NCBI GenBank assembly: GCA_032622095.1
Contig: CP136068.1
Span: forward strand, 163,267,465-163,331,464
DNA: 64,000 bases
DNA from: Siphonodentalium dalli
Taxonomy: Eukaryota; Mollusca; Scaphopoda; Gadilida; Siphonodentaliidae
Direction: 5' to 3'
The notes beneath the pieces are model-generated. The model saw only the letters and a program-made list of their open reading frames with translations, searched no databases and was not told the DNA's origin. This document shows, piece by piece, positions 41,869-54,120 of this stretch. The stretch's first letter is position 1; each line of letters opens with the position of its first letter. A program made the translations under genes and the position numbers.

Positions 41869-43271
41869 TATGTTTACCCATATCACAGACAGTATGGTAA
41901 ACATAATGTCAACGTCCGGATTGACCACTCGTCGTTAGTCCGTCCGTCCATCATCTGTCTCTGTCTGTCCATTTGTCTGTCTGTCCGTGGACACTTTACG
42001 CATCGTGCGATAACTCAAACATTTTCTATCCGATCATAACCAAAATACAGATCGAGTTCGAATATGGGTTTGATCTGAGTTTTTTTTATGGAGTTATGGC
42101 CCTTTTTCAACTTCGAATTCATGCATGCTGTCATAACTCAAACAATTTTTATCAGATCGGAACTAAATTTGGTATGCGAGTTTCTCAGCCCAAAATACAG
42201 ATCGAGTTCGAATATGGGTTTGATCCGATATTTTTCAATTGAGTTATGGCCCTTTGACATAGAATTCATGTATACATGCTTCGATAAATCAACAATTTTT
42301 CAACTGATAGGGACCAAATTTGGTATGTGAGTTTCTCAACTCAAAATATAGATCGAGTTTGAATATGGGTTAGATCTGACATTTTATACCAGAGTTATGG
42401 CCCTATTTCAACTAAGAATTGAACAGATAACCATAGCAGTCTACAATTCATTAATTACCAGTGGTATAAGTTTAGCTCTGTGAGAGACAAACAGTAAATC
42501 TGTATTTAATAATTGGTAATTAGAGTTATTTTTAGCTATCAGTGTGAGGCGTAACCAGAGTTACTTTTTGAGAGATAGCACACTCCCATACAGGCTGCAG
42601 CTCTATGTAATTAATTTGCACTCTTAGTCTGGGTTTCTGAGAGGGTCTCTATGCCAGGAAAGATGGGAATAAATTGTGTTTTATCACACATTCTGTCATG
42701 TTTGTCCAGTGTTTCACAGACAAAAAAATCAGATAAATGCCCATGCTAGTGGACATAGGAAAATTTATACATAATTTTTATGTTTACCCATATCATAGTA
42801 TGGTAATGTCAACGTCCGGATTGACCACTCGTCATTAGTCCATCCGTCTGTTTGTCTGTAGACACTTTGGTCATGTTGCGATAACTAATATTTTCTATAT
42901 GATCGGAACCAAATTTGGTATATGAATTTCTCAGCACAAAAGACAGATCGAGTCAAATATGTGCTTGATCAGACTATTTTTAACTGATTTATGGTCCTTT
43001 TTCGAAAAAAATATTCCCTCTTTAAAAATTTTTTTAGTTTGAATTCCTTGCTCTATTTAACATAAGCCTGTGATTTGTTGACAGCTCTGCTGTATAATTG
43101 ATACTAATTGGTCAGCAGTGAGGTGTTTATCTTGATGGCTGTTGTGTTATACATTATCATTATAAACTTAATTTGGAATCTCCTGACCAAGTATTCCATG
43201 TCCAGGTCACCTTTTCACATTTAACCCAAGGCTGTGGTTCAGCATTATAGATCCTGTTGCAGTGCATTCTC
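41869..43271 (+). repeat. interspersed repeat with palindromic head, copy 1
   Basis: The head is TATGTTTACCC...GGTAAACATA, then GTCAACGTCCGGATTGACCA, then three 150-bp monomers (GAGTTATGGCCC at 42091, 42241 and 42392), then a tail with TTTCACATTTAACCCAAGGC. The same order recurs at 52224-52921. A second partial head copy is inserted at 42779. Family unknown. Confidence 0.65.
42779..43020 (+). repeat. partial copy of the palindromic-head repeat
   Basis: TATGTTTACCCATATCATAG and AACGTCCGGATTGACCACTC start it; one monomer follows. Confidence 0.55.
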
Positions 43272-43274
43272 TTA

Positions 43275-43860
43275 GGCCAATAAAAATAAATTGCTAGATT
43301 TACGTCCAACTTTTTCAGAAAACTGGGGCGGGAGGGCTAATTTTATTTTTTATATTTTATTCTTCCTAACATAAATGGTCATGAAGAGTTATAGATATTG
43401 AAGCAGTGTCCTATCTTATATAATACAAGGTAATTTAGATTGTCCTCATTTGATGAAAATAGACTGATAAATGGATCATTGAAATGTAATTTGGTGATTA
43501 ACCCTCCCTTGACAGTAGCTTCCTGATGACCCTGTGCCAATGCATTCTCTTATATATACGAGTTGCCCATAGGGCGCCTCGCATATATAAGAGAATGCAT
43601 TGGCCTAACAATATTTACCTTGATCTTGTAAGCCAGTGCATTATATTATATATGCGAAGCTCCCTTTAGGAGACTCGCATATATAAGAAAATGCACTGGC
43701 ACAGGGTCTTTAATGCTGCAGCAGCACAGCTCCCGTCATGAAAGAGTTAAGGCATGAGAACTAAATTTGCATAAGAGATATGCAAATAAAAAAAATTGAG
43801 GAGGGGACTAAAAATAGGGTCGGGAGGGGATGTAAATCTAGCAATATTTTTATATTGGCC
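43275..43860. mobile_element. PIF/Harbinger-like MITE
   Basis: The ends GGCCAATAAAAATAAATTGC and, inverted, GGCCAATATAAAAATATTGC are followed on both sides by CTAGATTTAC. TTA flanks both ends (43272-43274 and 43861-43863). The paralogous stretch near 52906-52930 reads straight through as CTCTTATATAAATG with a single TTA, so it is an empty site. TTA duplication plus GG-starting ends fit PIF/Harbinger. There is no coding capacity, and a foldback element is nested inside. Confidence 0.75.
43528..43708. mobile_element. compound foldback element, copy 1
   Basis: Two hairpins lie side by side. Arms 43536-43562 and 43578-43604 match at 26 of 27, and arms 43632-43656 and 43676-43700 match at 23 of 25. 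Arms read GCCARTGCATTCTCTTATAT. The outer 12-mers GACCCTGTGCCA/TGGCACAGGGTC enclose both. Confidence 0.7.
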
Positions 43861-44039
43861 TTATTTAAATGTGAGTGATCCATAAATTCCAATAATTTGT
43901 GTTTATGTGCATTGTCTATAATAGTAACAGTACCTAACAGTATATGTGTACTTGTATTTTAGCTGTCTCATACTCACCATTCTGTTTTTTCTTCCTTCAA
44001 ATTTTCCTTCGATTCTCACATCAACAATTTGCAGGCAAG

Positions 44040-44850
44040 TTTAGAAGATGGGATCTTGGATTTTACTCTTTGCATGACTAAGTCCTTTGGCACACCCTAC
44101 AGACTACATCCATCATCCGATCGTCATCAAACTTTATACTGATCTTCGGGGTGACCTGATGAGGGGAGTCTCCTATTTTGACTGAAATTCGTTGAAAAAC
44201 ATGTCCACCAGTGGCCATCTTGGAATTTACTCTTTGTATGACTATATCATTTGGCACACTCCACAGACCATATCCCTCATCCGATCATCGCCAAACATCA
44301 TGTGGAACTTCAGGGTGACCTCTAGATGGGACCCTCCTATTTTGACCAAAATTCATTGAAAAACGTGGCCACCAGTGGTCATCATGGAATTTACTCTTTG
44401 TATGATTAAATCCTTTGGCGCACCGTACAGACCGCATCCCTCTTCCGGTCATCACCAAACTTCATATGGATCTTCGGGGTGACCTCTTGCTAGGAGCCTC
44501 CTATTTTGACTGAAATTCATTGAAATACATGGCCACCAGCTGCCATCTTGGAATTTACTCTTTCTATGACTAAATCCTTCGGCACACCCTACAGACCACA
44601 TCCCTCATCCAATCATCACCAAACTTTATATGGATCATCGGGGTGACCTCTAGATGGGAGCCTCCTATTTTGACAGAAATTTGTTTAAAAAATAAAGTGG
44701 CCATCTTGGAATTTACTCTTTGTATGACTATATCCTTTGGCGCACCATACAGGCTACAGCCCTCATCCGATCATCACCAAACTTCATATGGATCTTCGGG
44801 GTGACCTCTGGATAGGAGCCTCCTATCTTGACCGAACTTTGTATGACTAA
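44040..44850. repeat. tandem array of about 164-bp monomers
   Basis: TACTCTTTG/CTATGAC recurs at 44064, 44228, 44392, 44556 and 44714. The monomers include GGTGACCTCTAGATGGGAGC and ATGGCCACCAGTGGCCATCT and are related to type B at 40-41.5 kb. Confidence 0.8.
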
Positions 44851-44926
44851 ATCTGTTGGCGCACACTACAGACCACAGTCCTCATCCGATCATAATCAGA
44901 CTTTATATGGATCTTCAGATTAATAT

Positions 44927-45140
44927 CCTGTGTCAGTACATTCTCTTATATATGTATGCGAGTCTCAGTGCATTCTTTTATATATGCAAGTCTCCCACTG
45001 AGAGCCTAGCATATAATAGAGAATGCATTGGCTTCAAAAGTCAAGGTAAATATTGTTGTGCCAATGTATTCTCTTTTATATGCGAGGCTCCCTATAGGAT
45101 AGGAGACTCGCATATATAAAAGAATGTACTGGCACAGGGT
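44927..45140. mobile_element. compound foldback element, copy 2, inverted
   Basis: The same CCTGTGTCAGTACATTCTCT...GGCACAGGGT outline and hairpins as copy 1. The central TCAAGGTAAATATTG is the reverse complement of the centre of copy 1, so this copy is in the opposite orientation. It carries an extra duplicated arm. Confidence 0.65.
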
Positions 45141-45554
45141 TTTCATAAAATTTAAGGAAGCTTCAGTCATGCAAGGGTTAAAGATAGTGAACAACAGTCA
45201 TTATTTTGACAATTTATGCAGCTGAATTCCATAAATCACCTTAGGAAGTGACTCTAATCTCTGACACCCAGAAGAATCCCTCCACCCCTATAGAACAGAA
45301 ATATTGTTGAGTGGGAAAATTTAAATGAATTTTTTTTTAAATAAAATGACTTCACCACCCCTCCGGCTATTTGTTTTTACCCCCCCCCTTCCCCGTTACC
45401 TTAAACACAGGTATTATTTTATTTAGTCTAAAGCTGAGTGAGCAACACCATTGTATTTAAATATGTGGCTACAGATAGTGCATTCATACTTGTACATTCC
45501 CTTGAACATGACACACACACACTCATATTTATATACAGAATTTTATTATTTCAG
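45141..45554. other. no gene seen upstream of the putative exon
   Basis: AT-rich, with a poly-C run near 45382. Confidence 0.35.
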
Positions 45555-45558
45555 GCAG

Positions 45559-45618
45559 ATTGGCATAAGACTGGGCCTCAAAAAACCCCACAAGCAAAAG
45601 GAAATAATAATAGAGCAG
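45559..45618 (+). CDS. putative internal coding exon 1 of an unrecognised gene
   Basis: TTATTTCAGGCAG is a plausible acceptor and CAG|GTAAAT a plausible donor. In one frame the exon is open and ends in phase 0 with IGIRLGLKKPHKQKEIIIEQ, a lysine-rich helix-like segment that faintly recalls the last helix of SAM domains; that likeness is a guess. The next exon candidate (46771) begins in phase 0, so the two can join without a frame break. An acceptor 4 bases upstream is also possible. Confidence 0.3.
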
Positions 45619-46770
45619 GTAAATTGTAATCTTTGGGAACTAGAAACATTATTAAGACTTTTATCAGCTAACAAATTTTTTTTTAAATTAAACTCTCAAA
45701 AATCTCTAAAAAATATTTGTGATTTATCATTCCCGCACCAAGCATAATTTCAGTGTCAGCCAGTCCCAACACTTATCAGTAAAGTGATGCAGCCAATCAG
45801 GTGATTGTCGGAATTCCTATACAGCGGTTGATTTGCCACATAGCTAAAATAGCTCAATATTTTTTCTGTCACATTGATAATTTCATAGTGTTCACAAAAT
45901 TAGAATAGATTATGACAATTAATTAAACACTAAACACATCGATGACGAGTCCAGAATTGACCAATAATATCTAGCTAGGAGAATAGAAATATGTATATCT
46001 TTTCCCCAAGAATATACAGTTAAAACCAGTTTAAAGCAGGAGATCAAACCAAAATCGAAAGGATGATGTCACACATTATCATAGATCATAACTATTAAAG
46101 CCTCAGTTTTTAAATTTGTTTGTATAATTTCTAGTTTGCATACAGTCTCCCTTCAAATTCGAAGTTTGATACTGCTGTAGGATAATTCAATCACAGCACA
46201 TTATTTTGGATGTATTTGATGACTACTAGAATAAACTCCACTAGATTGGGGATTTCCAAGTCTTAAGCCAGTAGGTTAACATGCTAACTGCTAAATTGAT
46301 GTATCTGGGATACAATTGACTACAAAAAGTATGAGATAACTAATTGTGGCAGTCAACGTGTTAAGGAGATGGGCAGAACATGAATTAGTAATTCTTCATT
46401 ACATTTGGTATGAACCAATTTTAATAATATTTCATCACCATGTAGCTTATCACAAAATGAAATCAGTGGGCAAACCAGGTTTTTTTTTGGATTTTTTTTT
46501 TGCCTGACTTATAATTATGTCATCATTCATCAATTTTCTGTGGTTTTTGTTTGTCGGGCTTGATAACGCCAACAATTTTTTGTCGTTGCCTTTGCCACAG
46601 TATCTCAAATCAGTACCAAAATCAGGTTTATCCTGATTTTTTTTTGCCTATGTTAAGCCATTAGTTTGTCAGTTTTTCTAAATGTTTGTCTGAACTCGAA
46701 CACAATGATTAATAAATGAAGAATGCAGTTTAATTGTAATTTGCTCTAATGCTATTTGTTTTCATTCCAG

Positions 46771-46933
46771 ATAAACATGTCTCATGGTTCTCATGCAGAG
46801 GACATTGTTCTCTTTCAACTTAAAAAGAATTACAAGATATCAACACTAAATGCCACATCAGGAATGGCAGAAGATTTCATTCTATCAGAGGGTGGAAAGT
46901 TGGCATTGGAATATTTTGAATATATGTCTGGAA
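46771..46933 (+). CDS. putative internal coding exon 2 of an unrecognised gene
   Basis: A pyrimidine-rich acceptor (TTTGTTTTCATTCCAG) and a consensus donor (GGAA|GTAAGT) bound 163 nt that are open in one frame. The peptide includes MSHGSHAEDIVLFQLKKNYK and later EGGKLALEYFEYMSGS. Base composition is less AT-rich and less repetitive than around it. It ends in phase 1. I do not recognise the protein. Confidence 0.4.
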
Positions 46934-48311
46934 GTAAGTTGTTTTGATTAGATGTATAAGTGAACATGGTCATATCTATGGAAATCAGAGATATTTTGAT
47001 GGTAGTGAGATAAATGAAACAATTTATTAATTAGTATTTAAATCTTCTACCTACATCTATTTTAAGGTATTTTAAGTATATTTTTCAGAATTCAAAGCAG
47101 TTTGTCTACATTGTAATAGTCAAATTTGGTCATACGATTTCCAACGTACCATGGCAGCTGGACCTATATACAGATATAAATTTGAATGAATTTTCCCATT
47201 GAAGCTGGTTCAATTGTATACTTCCAGCTCTGACTTTCTATTGTACCCAGCACTCTTAAGGGGGGGGGGGGGGGACACACATTTTGAATAAATCTAGGCA
47301 AAAATGCATGAGATTTTCAACAAAGAATTTCTTTGGATCTATCTGATGAAAAATCTTAAATTTTACATATCCTCATCTTCATTGTATTTAGAATCTGAGC
47401 AGTTATAAAGAGAAGACAAAAACAATGGATTTCAATATATTTGAAGGGTTAAAACTAATATTTTATTTTTCCTCTTTAGTTACCAACAACTTAAAGCTTA
47501 TTTTTTAAATTTCAAATAACAATCCACTCACAAAATAGTTTATTACCTTCACTCTATGAGAGGAGGCTTCATGGGGGGGGGGGCGGAAAAAAACTACAGA
47601 CACAGGGTGGAAAAACTGTTTTCTTCGGTTTGGGTACCCCCCCCCCCTCCCAAAAAAAACAGCAAAAACTGCAGTTTTTTTCCACTGACAATTTGCCCCC
47701 CCCCCAGAAAAATCAAATCTACCCCAGCCGGACAACAACTCGGTTTGACCGGAAACCGGGAAAAACAGGGGAGCATACAATTCACGAGAAGGTGCTTGGT
47801 AACTTAGTTTAGATTATTATGACTAAAATGGTCATTGTCTACCAGTAGAAAGCAGATTTGTACCTCGTGATGTCATGACATGTACAAACATGTATATTGG
47901 TGATCGCAACGCTTTGTATGCACTTTAAAAAATGACAACTAGTCATTACCTCGACTTTGAAAAAGATGCAAATGAGATGAGTGAGATACCAGCATATAAC
48001 TGTTTTCTGATACCATTGGAGGAGAAATTGTTCAATACATGGGATAGTTCTGCACTCTGCAGTAAAAATTTGCCAGATAAGCGATCCAGGGTAGAATTCT
48101 GCATAGGAGTATACATTTGGCACTTAGAATGCCATATGACCAATATATGGTCCAACTTGGTTTTGTCTTAATTAGTGTATTGACACCTGTTATTCAATCC
48201 ATAGTGGCCATAGTGGGGCCCTAGTTATCACACCTGTGTACCATGGACACTCCAAGGTAGATTGTTATGAAATTAAACACACAAGTCAGTATATGTCACA
48301 CCTACTGAAGC
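46934..48311. other. putative intron sequence
   Basis: Poly-G and poly-C runs near 47262, 47573, 47639 and 47697. A 79-codon open frame at 47932-48171 has no recognisable motif or clear splice sites. Confidence 0.3.
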
Positions 48312-48999
48312 CAGGGACCAGCCTAGACCATATTTTCAGGGCGAAATGACTTCGCCCTACTATCAAAATAAGGCGATGTGGCCGTTCTATAGGGCGAAGT
48401 GAGTCTACAAAACTTAAATTGAACAGTACTACGACAGGAGTCGCTATAGAACGAAAATAGGAGAGATGTAATATGTCAATTAAACTTATGAAACAATGGT
48501 TGAAATATGGAGTCTTTATGTTCACTTCATGACCCTAATAACTATTAATAATACCCAAACATAATTGTGAGAGGATAGCAGCATTTTATATCGTAATTGT
48601 GGGAGAATGACAATGTCTGAAGCCTGTTGTATTGCTGGTGGATTAAGCTGAGAGTTTATTTGGTGGTGTAAATGATCATAATATAGGATCAATACTTATT
48701 TTGCTATAATCAATAATTTTGTGTTTACTATTACAAATTATTTACAAAGTACATTCACATATTAAGAGGATAACTTTTTGATTATCAATATATGTTTGTT
48801 ATTAATAATTTTTATTCATTCAAATTCATTGACAAAACAGCCTAGTTTTAACCCCCAAAAAAGAAAACAATCCGGTAATATAATTGATAATTGAGACTTT
48901 GAGTCTCCCCACTTCTCCCAATTTTCCCCTGACTTCTCCCTAAAATCTCCAGAGGGAGAAGTCACTTCTCCCTAAAATTTGACCCCTGGCTGGTCCCTG
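48312..48999. mobile_element. hAT-like MITE in a putative intron
   Basis: The ends are CAGGGACCAGCC on both sides in inverted orientation, with inverted similarity continuing inward (GGGCGAAATGACTTCGCCC against GGGAGAAGTGACTTCTCCC). The flanks ACTGAAGC and AGTGGTGC match at only 5 of 8, so the target duplication is weak or old. Confidence 0.65.
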
Positions 49000-49439
49000 A
49001 GTGGTGCTTGCTTCAGTGAGCGAGAACAAATCTAAATTTGAAATTTAGAACAACTTCAAACTGTGTTCTTTTATCACCCTCAAGAATGCCAAGAGGGTGA
49101 TTCGAAAATATTCAAATCCTAAGATTGAATCGAATCGGCAGCCGATTCAAAAATATAATTGAATGTCGAAGCTTCGTAGGGGCTAAGTAGCACCACAAAA
49201 AGTTGTTCACGATTTATTTTGAACAATTAACAACGGTTTGATAGATATTTGTTGAGTTCACAAGAGGAGAATCTGAAATGAGTTTGCAAACTAGGCCAGC
49301 CATACATATTTACCAGATTTACAGCCCTCTGATTGTAATTTTTTGGCATTGCAATTTAAATTTTTAGCCCGAATTAAAACAAATAATAACCCTGATTTAA
49401 ATTATTTTGATACGCCCGTTTGAAAAAACAGTCATATTA

Positions 49440-50110
49440 TGTAAATGTGTTGTCCGTCCATCATCCGTCTGTCGTCCATCTGTCCGCTTTTGGTTTCTGG
49501 ATGATAACTTTAGATTGAATTGAGTGAACTGAAACAAATTTGTATGTTAGTTTACCACACCAAAATACAAATCAAGTTCGAAAATGGGTTTCGTCCGCAT
49601 GATTTTGACTGAGTTATATCCCTTTTTTGACTTAGATTTTACCTGATTTGCGGTTGCCGGATGATAACTTTAGATTGAATCAAGAGAACTGGACCAAATT
49701 TGGTATATTAGTTTACCACCCCAAAATACAGATCAAATTAGAATATGGGTTTCGTCCGCATGATTTTGACTGAGTTATGCCCCTTTTTCGACTTAGATTT
49801 TACCTGATATGCAGTTTCCAGATGATAACTTTAGATTGAATCAAGTGAACTGAAACAAATTTGGTATATTACATGTAGTTCACCACCCCGAAATACAGAT
49901 CAAGCTCAAATATGGGTACTGTCCGCATGATTTTGACTGAGTTATGCCCATTTTTCAACTTAGATTTTACCTAATATGCGGTTTCCAGATGATAGCTTTA
50001 GATTGAATCGAGTGAACTGAATAAATTTGGTATACAGATCAAGTTCAAATAATATTTCGTCTTAAGTCAAAGGTTTCAAACAAATGAATTGAATCTTGCC
50101 CCACTCTACT
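49440..50110. repeat. tandem repeat, four monomers of 160-167 bp
   Basis: GATAACTTTAGATTGAAT recurs at 49503, 49663, 49824 and 49991 (as GATAGC). Each monomer contains AAATACAGATCAA and GACTGAGTTATGCCC. Confidence 0.8.
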
Positions 50111-50420
50111 CTAGAAACGGGCATATTATGCCATGCCCCGACGGCGTGCTATTGTTTAGCATATTTTGATAATGCCCATCCCTAGATTTGCCCATCTACA
50201 TGTAGGTGGGGGAAACCGCCATTGTTGGCTACTTGTCTATTCATGCTGATTGCATGCCATGCTTCAAAATAAAATCCTTCAACCCAAGCCTTTGAATTTG
50301 ATGTGCATGCCATTCCACAAAATTAATTTATTGAATGTGGACCAATTTAGATTTTGACTAATTATTACTAGATGTTATTTTGAATTACTTATATTTTTGT
50401 ATCGCTTCTTTTTTTTTTAG

Positions 50421-50538
50421 GAAATTTGACCGGCATATAGAAGATAAAGTAATTGGCTCTTTGAAGCAGACATCAATTTTCTACACAATAGGATCAAGGA
50501 CAGATGATACACTTTATGCAACAAGATTGATATTATAA
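50421..50538 (+). CDS. putative terminal coding exon of the unrecognised gene
   Basis: A long pyrimidine tract ending TTTTTTTTTTAG precedes an open frame from 50422 to TAA at 50536-50538 (KFDRHIEDKVIGSLKQTSIF then YTIGSRTDDTLYATRLIL). It needs one leading base, so it must be entered in phase 2, whereas exon 46771-46933 ends in phase 1. At least one more exon would be required between them, or the two do not belong together. AATAAA follows at 50601. Confidence 0.35.
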
Positions 50539-50600
50539 AATATGCTGCTGCTCTTAGAACATATGGCATATGGGTCTATCAATGTTATCTTATGTATAAT

Positions 50601-50606
50601 AATAAA
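50601..50606 (+). promoter_or_regulatory. putative polyadenylation signal AATAAA
   Basis: Lies 62 bp past the TAA and is followed by T-rich sequence. Confidence 0.35.
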
Positions 50607-50639
50607 ACAACTTTATTCCTATTATAGGTTTAATTATTT

Positions 50640-51530
50640 TTTCTGATATAAATTTATAATACCCTGAGCAGCCCTGAGGAGCATTAATTTCTGATTATCT
50701 GTTACCTGTCTCAGAAAGTCTTTTTAAAAGGGCAGGTCAGGTTTGAAAGTCTGTGATGTGTGAAATAAAGTACATGTATGATGTATCACTCATCACTCAG
50801 AACTTAGAAGCTTATTCATCTACCTTGAATGTGGATCGGACCCAAATCTGGTTATATATAGTTATACACCCATTCTTGAGAGTTAATTTTTTATACGCTG
50901 CCAAATTTCAAAACAAAATTCTACTCTTTCTTTATTCCTTCAAGTAGACCAAGTATTCAGTCATAGTTTTATTGATAGAAATGTCACTATTGTCACTTGT
51001 TTTGTTGTGTAGCATTAATCGTGCCTATACAATTCAACAGTTTTACAACAAACAACTCTGCATAAGTAATACTGACCAAGAGGAACAAATACATGCTCAA
51101 TTCTACTTTTCTTTGTTTGATGCTGTATGTTTTAGGCATGATTTAATCCAAACAACAATAAACTGATAAAATCTAATAAAAGAAAATAACTGACATTTAT
51201 TCCAATATTTGATTAGAAATGTCATAGAGGTACACTTATGTGCAAGACTTTTTCGCATAAAACATGAGATCTAAGCTCTATTTCTATTGATGTCGCTATG
51301 ACTGAATAACTGGTCTACATGGTCGTATGAAGATATAATTGAATTACACCAAGAACAGGCATATAACTATTGAAAACTTTATTTGGGACTGAACCACATT
51401 TAATTGATTACACAGTGTGTTTTAGAGTTCATTCAATATCACCAAGTCTCTAGGTGGGAAAACGATGAGTTGCTTTACTAAACAAATATTTGTATGTTCG
51501 ATATACATATATAGATGTTTTGTTTATAGC
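50640..51530. other. intergenic, no gene seen
   Basis: AT-rich, short open frames only. Confidence 0.4.
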
Positions 51531-51994
51531 ACATCCCAAAAAACATGGCTACCAGCGTCCATCTTGGATTTTACTATATGCATGATTAATCCTTTAGCAC
51601 ACTCTGCAGGTCACTTCTCTCATCCGTTCATCACCAATCTTCACATGGATCTTCAGGGTGCCCTCTTGATGGGAGCTTACCATTTTTCTGAACTATATTA
51701 AAAATCATGGCCATTTTGGATTTTAGATTTTGAATCCATCGGAACATCCTGCAGCCCACAATTTTTGACGAAATGTTTTTTAAGCTTACAGACATGTTTG
51801 GGATCACCTCTAGATGGGTGCTATTGAATTTGAAAATTTCCGATGAAAAACATGGCCGTTTGCAGCCATCATGAAATTATACTCTTGCATTGCTAAATCC
51901 TTTGTCACACTGTACAATCCACATCCCTCATCCGGTCATCACCAAACTTCATATGGATCTTCAGGGTGGGCTCTAGATGGGATCTTACCATTTT
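51531..51994. repeat. degenerate monomers of the 164-bp family
   Basis: AAAACATGGCTACCAGCGTC, ATCTTGGATTTTACT and TCATCACCAAACTTCATATG match the arrays at 40-45 kb. Confidence 0.6.
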
Positions 51995-52223
51995 TCTGTG
52001 TACCCATACCATAGTATGGTACACATAGTGTCAACATCCAGATTGACCACTCGTCGTTCGTCCGTCTGTCTGTCCGTAGACACTTTACACATGGTGCGAT
52101 AACTCGAACATTTTTTATCCGATCGGAACCAAATTTTTTACATGAGTTTCTCATCTCAAAATACAGATCGAGTTTGAATATGGGTTTGATCCGAGTATTT
52201 TTTAACTGAGTTATTGGCCTTTT
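51995..52223 (+). repeat. partial palindromic-head repeat with changed arms
   Basis: The head is TGTGTACCCATACCATAGTA then TGGTACACA. One T-A pair of the hairpin is replaced by G-C on both arms relative to the copy at 52224. Confidence 0.6.
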
Positions 52224-52921
52224 TATGTTTACCCATACCATAGTATGGTAAACATAGTGTAGTCGTCCGGATTAAACACTCGTCGTCCGTCTGTCTGTCT
52301 GTCTGTAGACAATTTACGCATGGTGCGATAACTGAAATATGTTCTATCTGATCGGAACCAAATTTTGTATATGAATTTCTCAGCACCAAATACAGATCGA
52401 GTTCGAATATGTGTTCGATCCGAGTTTTATTTACGGAGTTATGGCCCTTTTTCGACTTAGAATTCATGCATGCTACCATAACTCAAAAAAAATATTATCT
52501 GATCAGAATAAAATTTGGTATGCAAGTTTTTCGGATCAAAATACAGATCGAGTTCGAATATGGGTTTGATCCGATATTTTATATCAGTTATGGCCCTTTT
52601 TCAACTAAGAATTGAACAGATAACCATAGCAGTCAACAACTAATTGATTAGCAGCAGTAAAACTTTAGCTCTGTGGGAGACAAACAGTATCTGAGTTATT
52701 GATAATTAGAGTTATTTTTAGACATTAGTGTGAGGTGAAACCAGCTATGTTTTTGAGGGACAGGACACAGGCTTACAGGCAGTAGCTCTATCTAATTAAT
52801 TTGCACTCTTACTCTGGTTATTGTAAACTCTCTTAACACAAGTATTCCATGTCCTGGCCATCTTTCACATTTAACCCAAGGCTGTGGTGGTTTAGCTGTA
52901 CCAGTGCATTCTCTTATATAA
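52224..52921 (+). repeat. interspersed repeat with palindromic head, copy 2
   Basis: Head 52224-52255 has perfect 10-bp arms TATGTTTACC/GGTAAACATA. Order and tail match copy 1, including AGAATTGAACAGATAACCAT and TTTCACATTTAACCCAAGGC. Beyond the tail it matches the sequence on both sides of the MITE at 43275-43860. Confidence 0.65.
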
Positions 52922-53099
52922 ATGCTAATGACCCATAAATTCAATAATTTGTGTTATGTACATTTGTCTATAATAGTACATAAAAGTATACTCTATAATT
53001 CATCACCAAAACTCTCATTTATGATTCTGATCATAGTAATTTACTATCGCCAAGGGATGGGTTAACATCTGCCGATCGTGATCGGCCTCTCGTTTATGA

Positions 53100-53420
53100 C
53101 TTAGAATTCACGAATGCTGCAATAACTAATAATTTATCTGATTGGAGCCAAATTTGGTATGTGAGTTTATCAGCCCAAAATACAGATCGAGTTCAAATAT
53201 GGGTTTGATCCGATTATTTTTAATGGAGTTATAGACCTTTGACATAGAATTCATGCTTGCTTCGATAACTCGACCAGTTTTCATCTGATAGGAACCAAAT
53301 TTGGTATGTGAGTTTCTCAATTCAAAATACAGAACGAGTTTGAATATGGGTCAGATCCTGTTTTTATACCAGAGATATGGCCCCTTTTTAACTAAGAATT
53401 GAACAGATTTGAGATTTGTA
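53100..53420 (+). repeat. partial copy of the 150-bp monomers
   Basis: CAAATTTGGTATGTGAGTTT occurs at 53149 and again near 53297. Confidence 0.55.
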
Positions 53421-53479
53421 TGCTTGCAATGTATAGCCATAGCCACTTGCAATTAATTACCTGTGATATCAGTTAGCCC

Positions 53480-54120
53480 TAAGAGAGACGTCTGTAAACC
53501 TGTATTATTGGAAATAGAGTTTATATTTTTAGCCATCATATGTTCAGCATAGCAGTGAAAGGTGTATACATTCATGAATCAATGGATTCTGCCCTTCAGT
53601 TCTAAAAGTATAAATTGGAATAGTCTACTGTTCATTTGTAGGGATGTTCTCAGAATTTGAACAGACAGAGAGAGAGATCCGCATTTAGTAGCACTATTTT
53701 TATAAAGTTACACAGTCCTGTAATGATATCTGATGCTCACTGCTGCACATATAAAATGACTTTAATAGCCATCTGTTGTTTATTGCATTTCCATAGTATG
53801 TGGATAGTGTTTATCAACTCCCACATAGCTCTCTGGTTTAGCCTATCAATGCAGTGTTCAAGTGACATACCTGGTACAGTCCCCTAATGTTATAGAGTTA
53901 CAAGAGGTGGCATCAGAGATGCTGTGTCTCGTTTTCGGTGGCTTACCGCCGCCCGCCGTCCCTCATCAAACTATAAGTCGAGTTTTGGGGAAAAAAACTC
54001 GACTAAAAATTATTAATCCTGGTCATCAATTTTATGCTTTCGTATAATTTTCATGCAATCATTCTCCTATTATATCCCCTTCACTTGTATAGATTTTTGT
54101 AGTTAAAATGAACCCTTCTC
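53480..54120. other. intergenic, no gene seen
   Basis: Contains a GC-rich patch with CTCGTTTTCGG...CGAGTTTTGGGG; no supported gene. Confidence 0.35.

Noticed and set aside
47505-47812. Overlapping frames rich in Gly and Pro
   Set aside because: They come from poly-G and poly-C runs read in several frames.
47932-48171. A 79-codon open frame
   Set aside because: No recognisable motif and no convincing splice sites or context; kept only as putative intron sequence.
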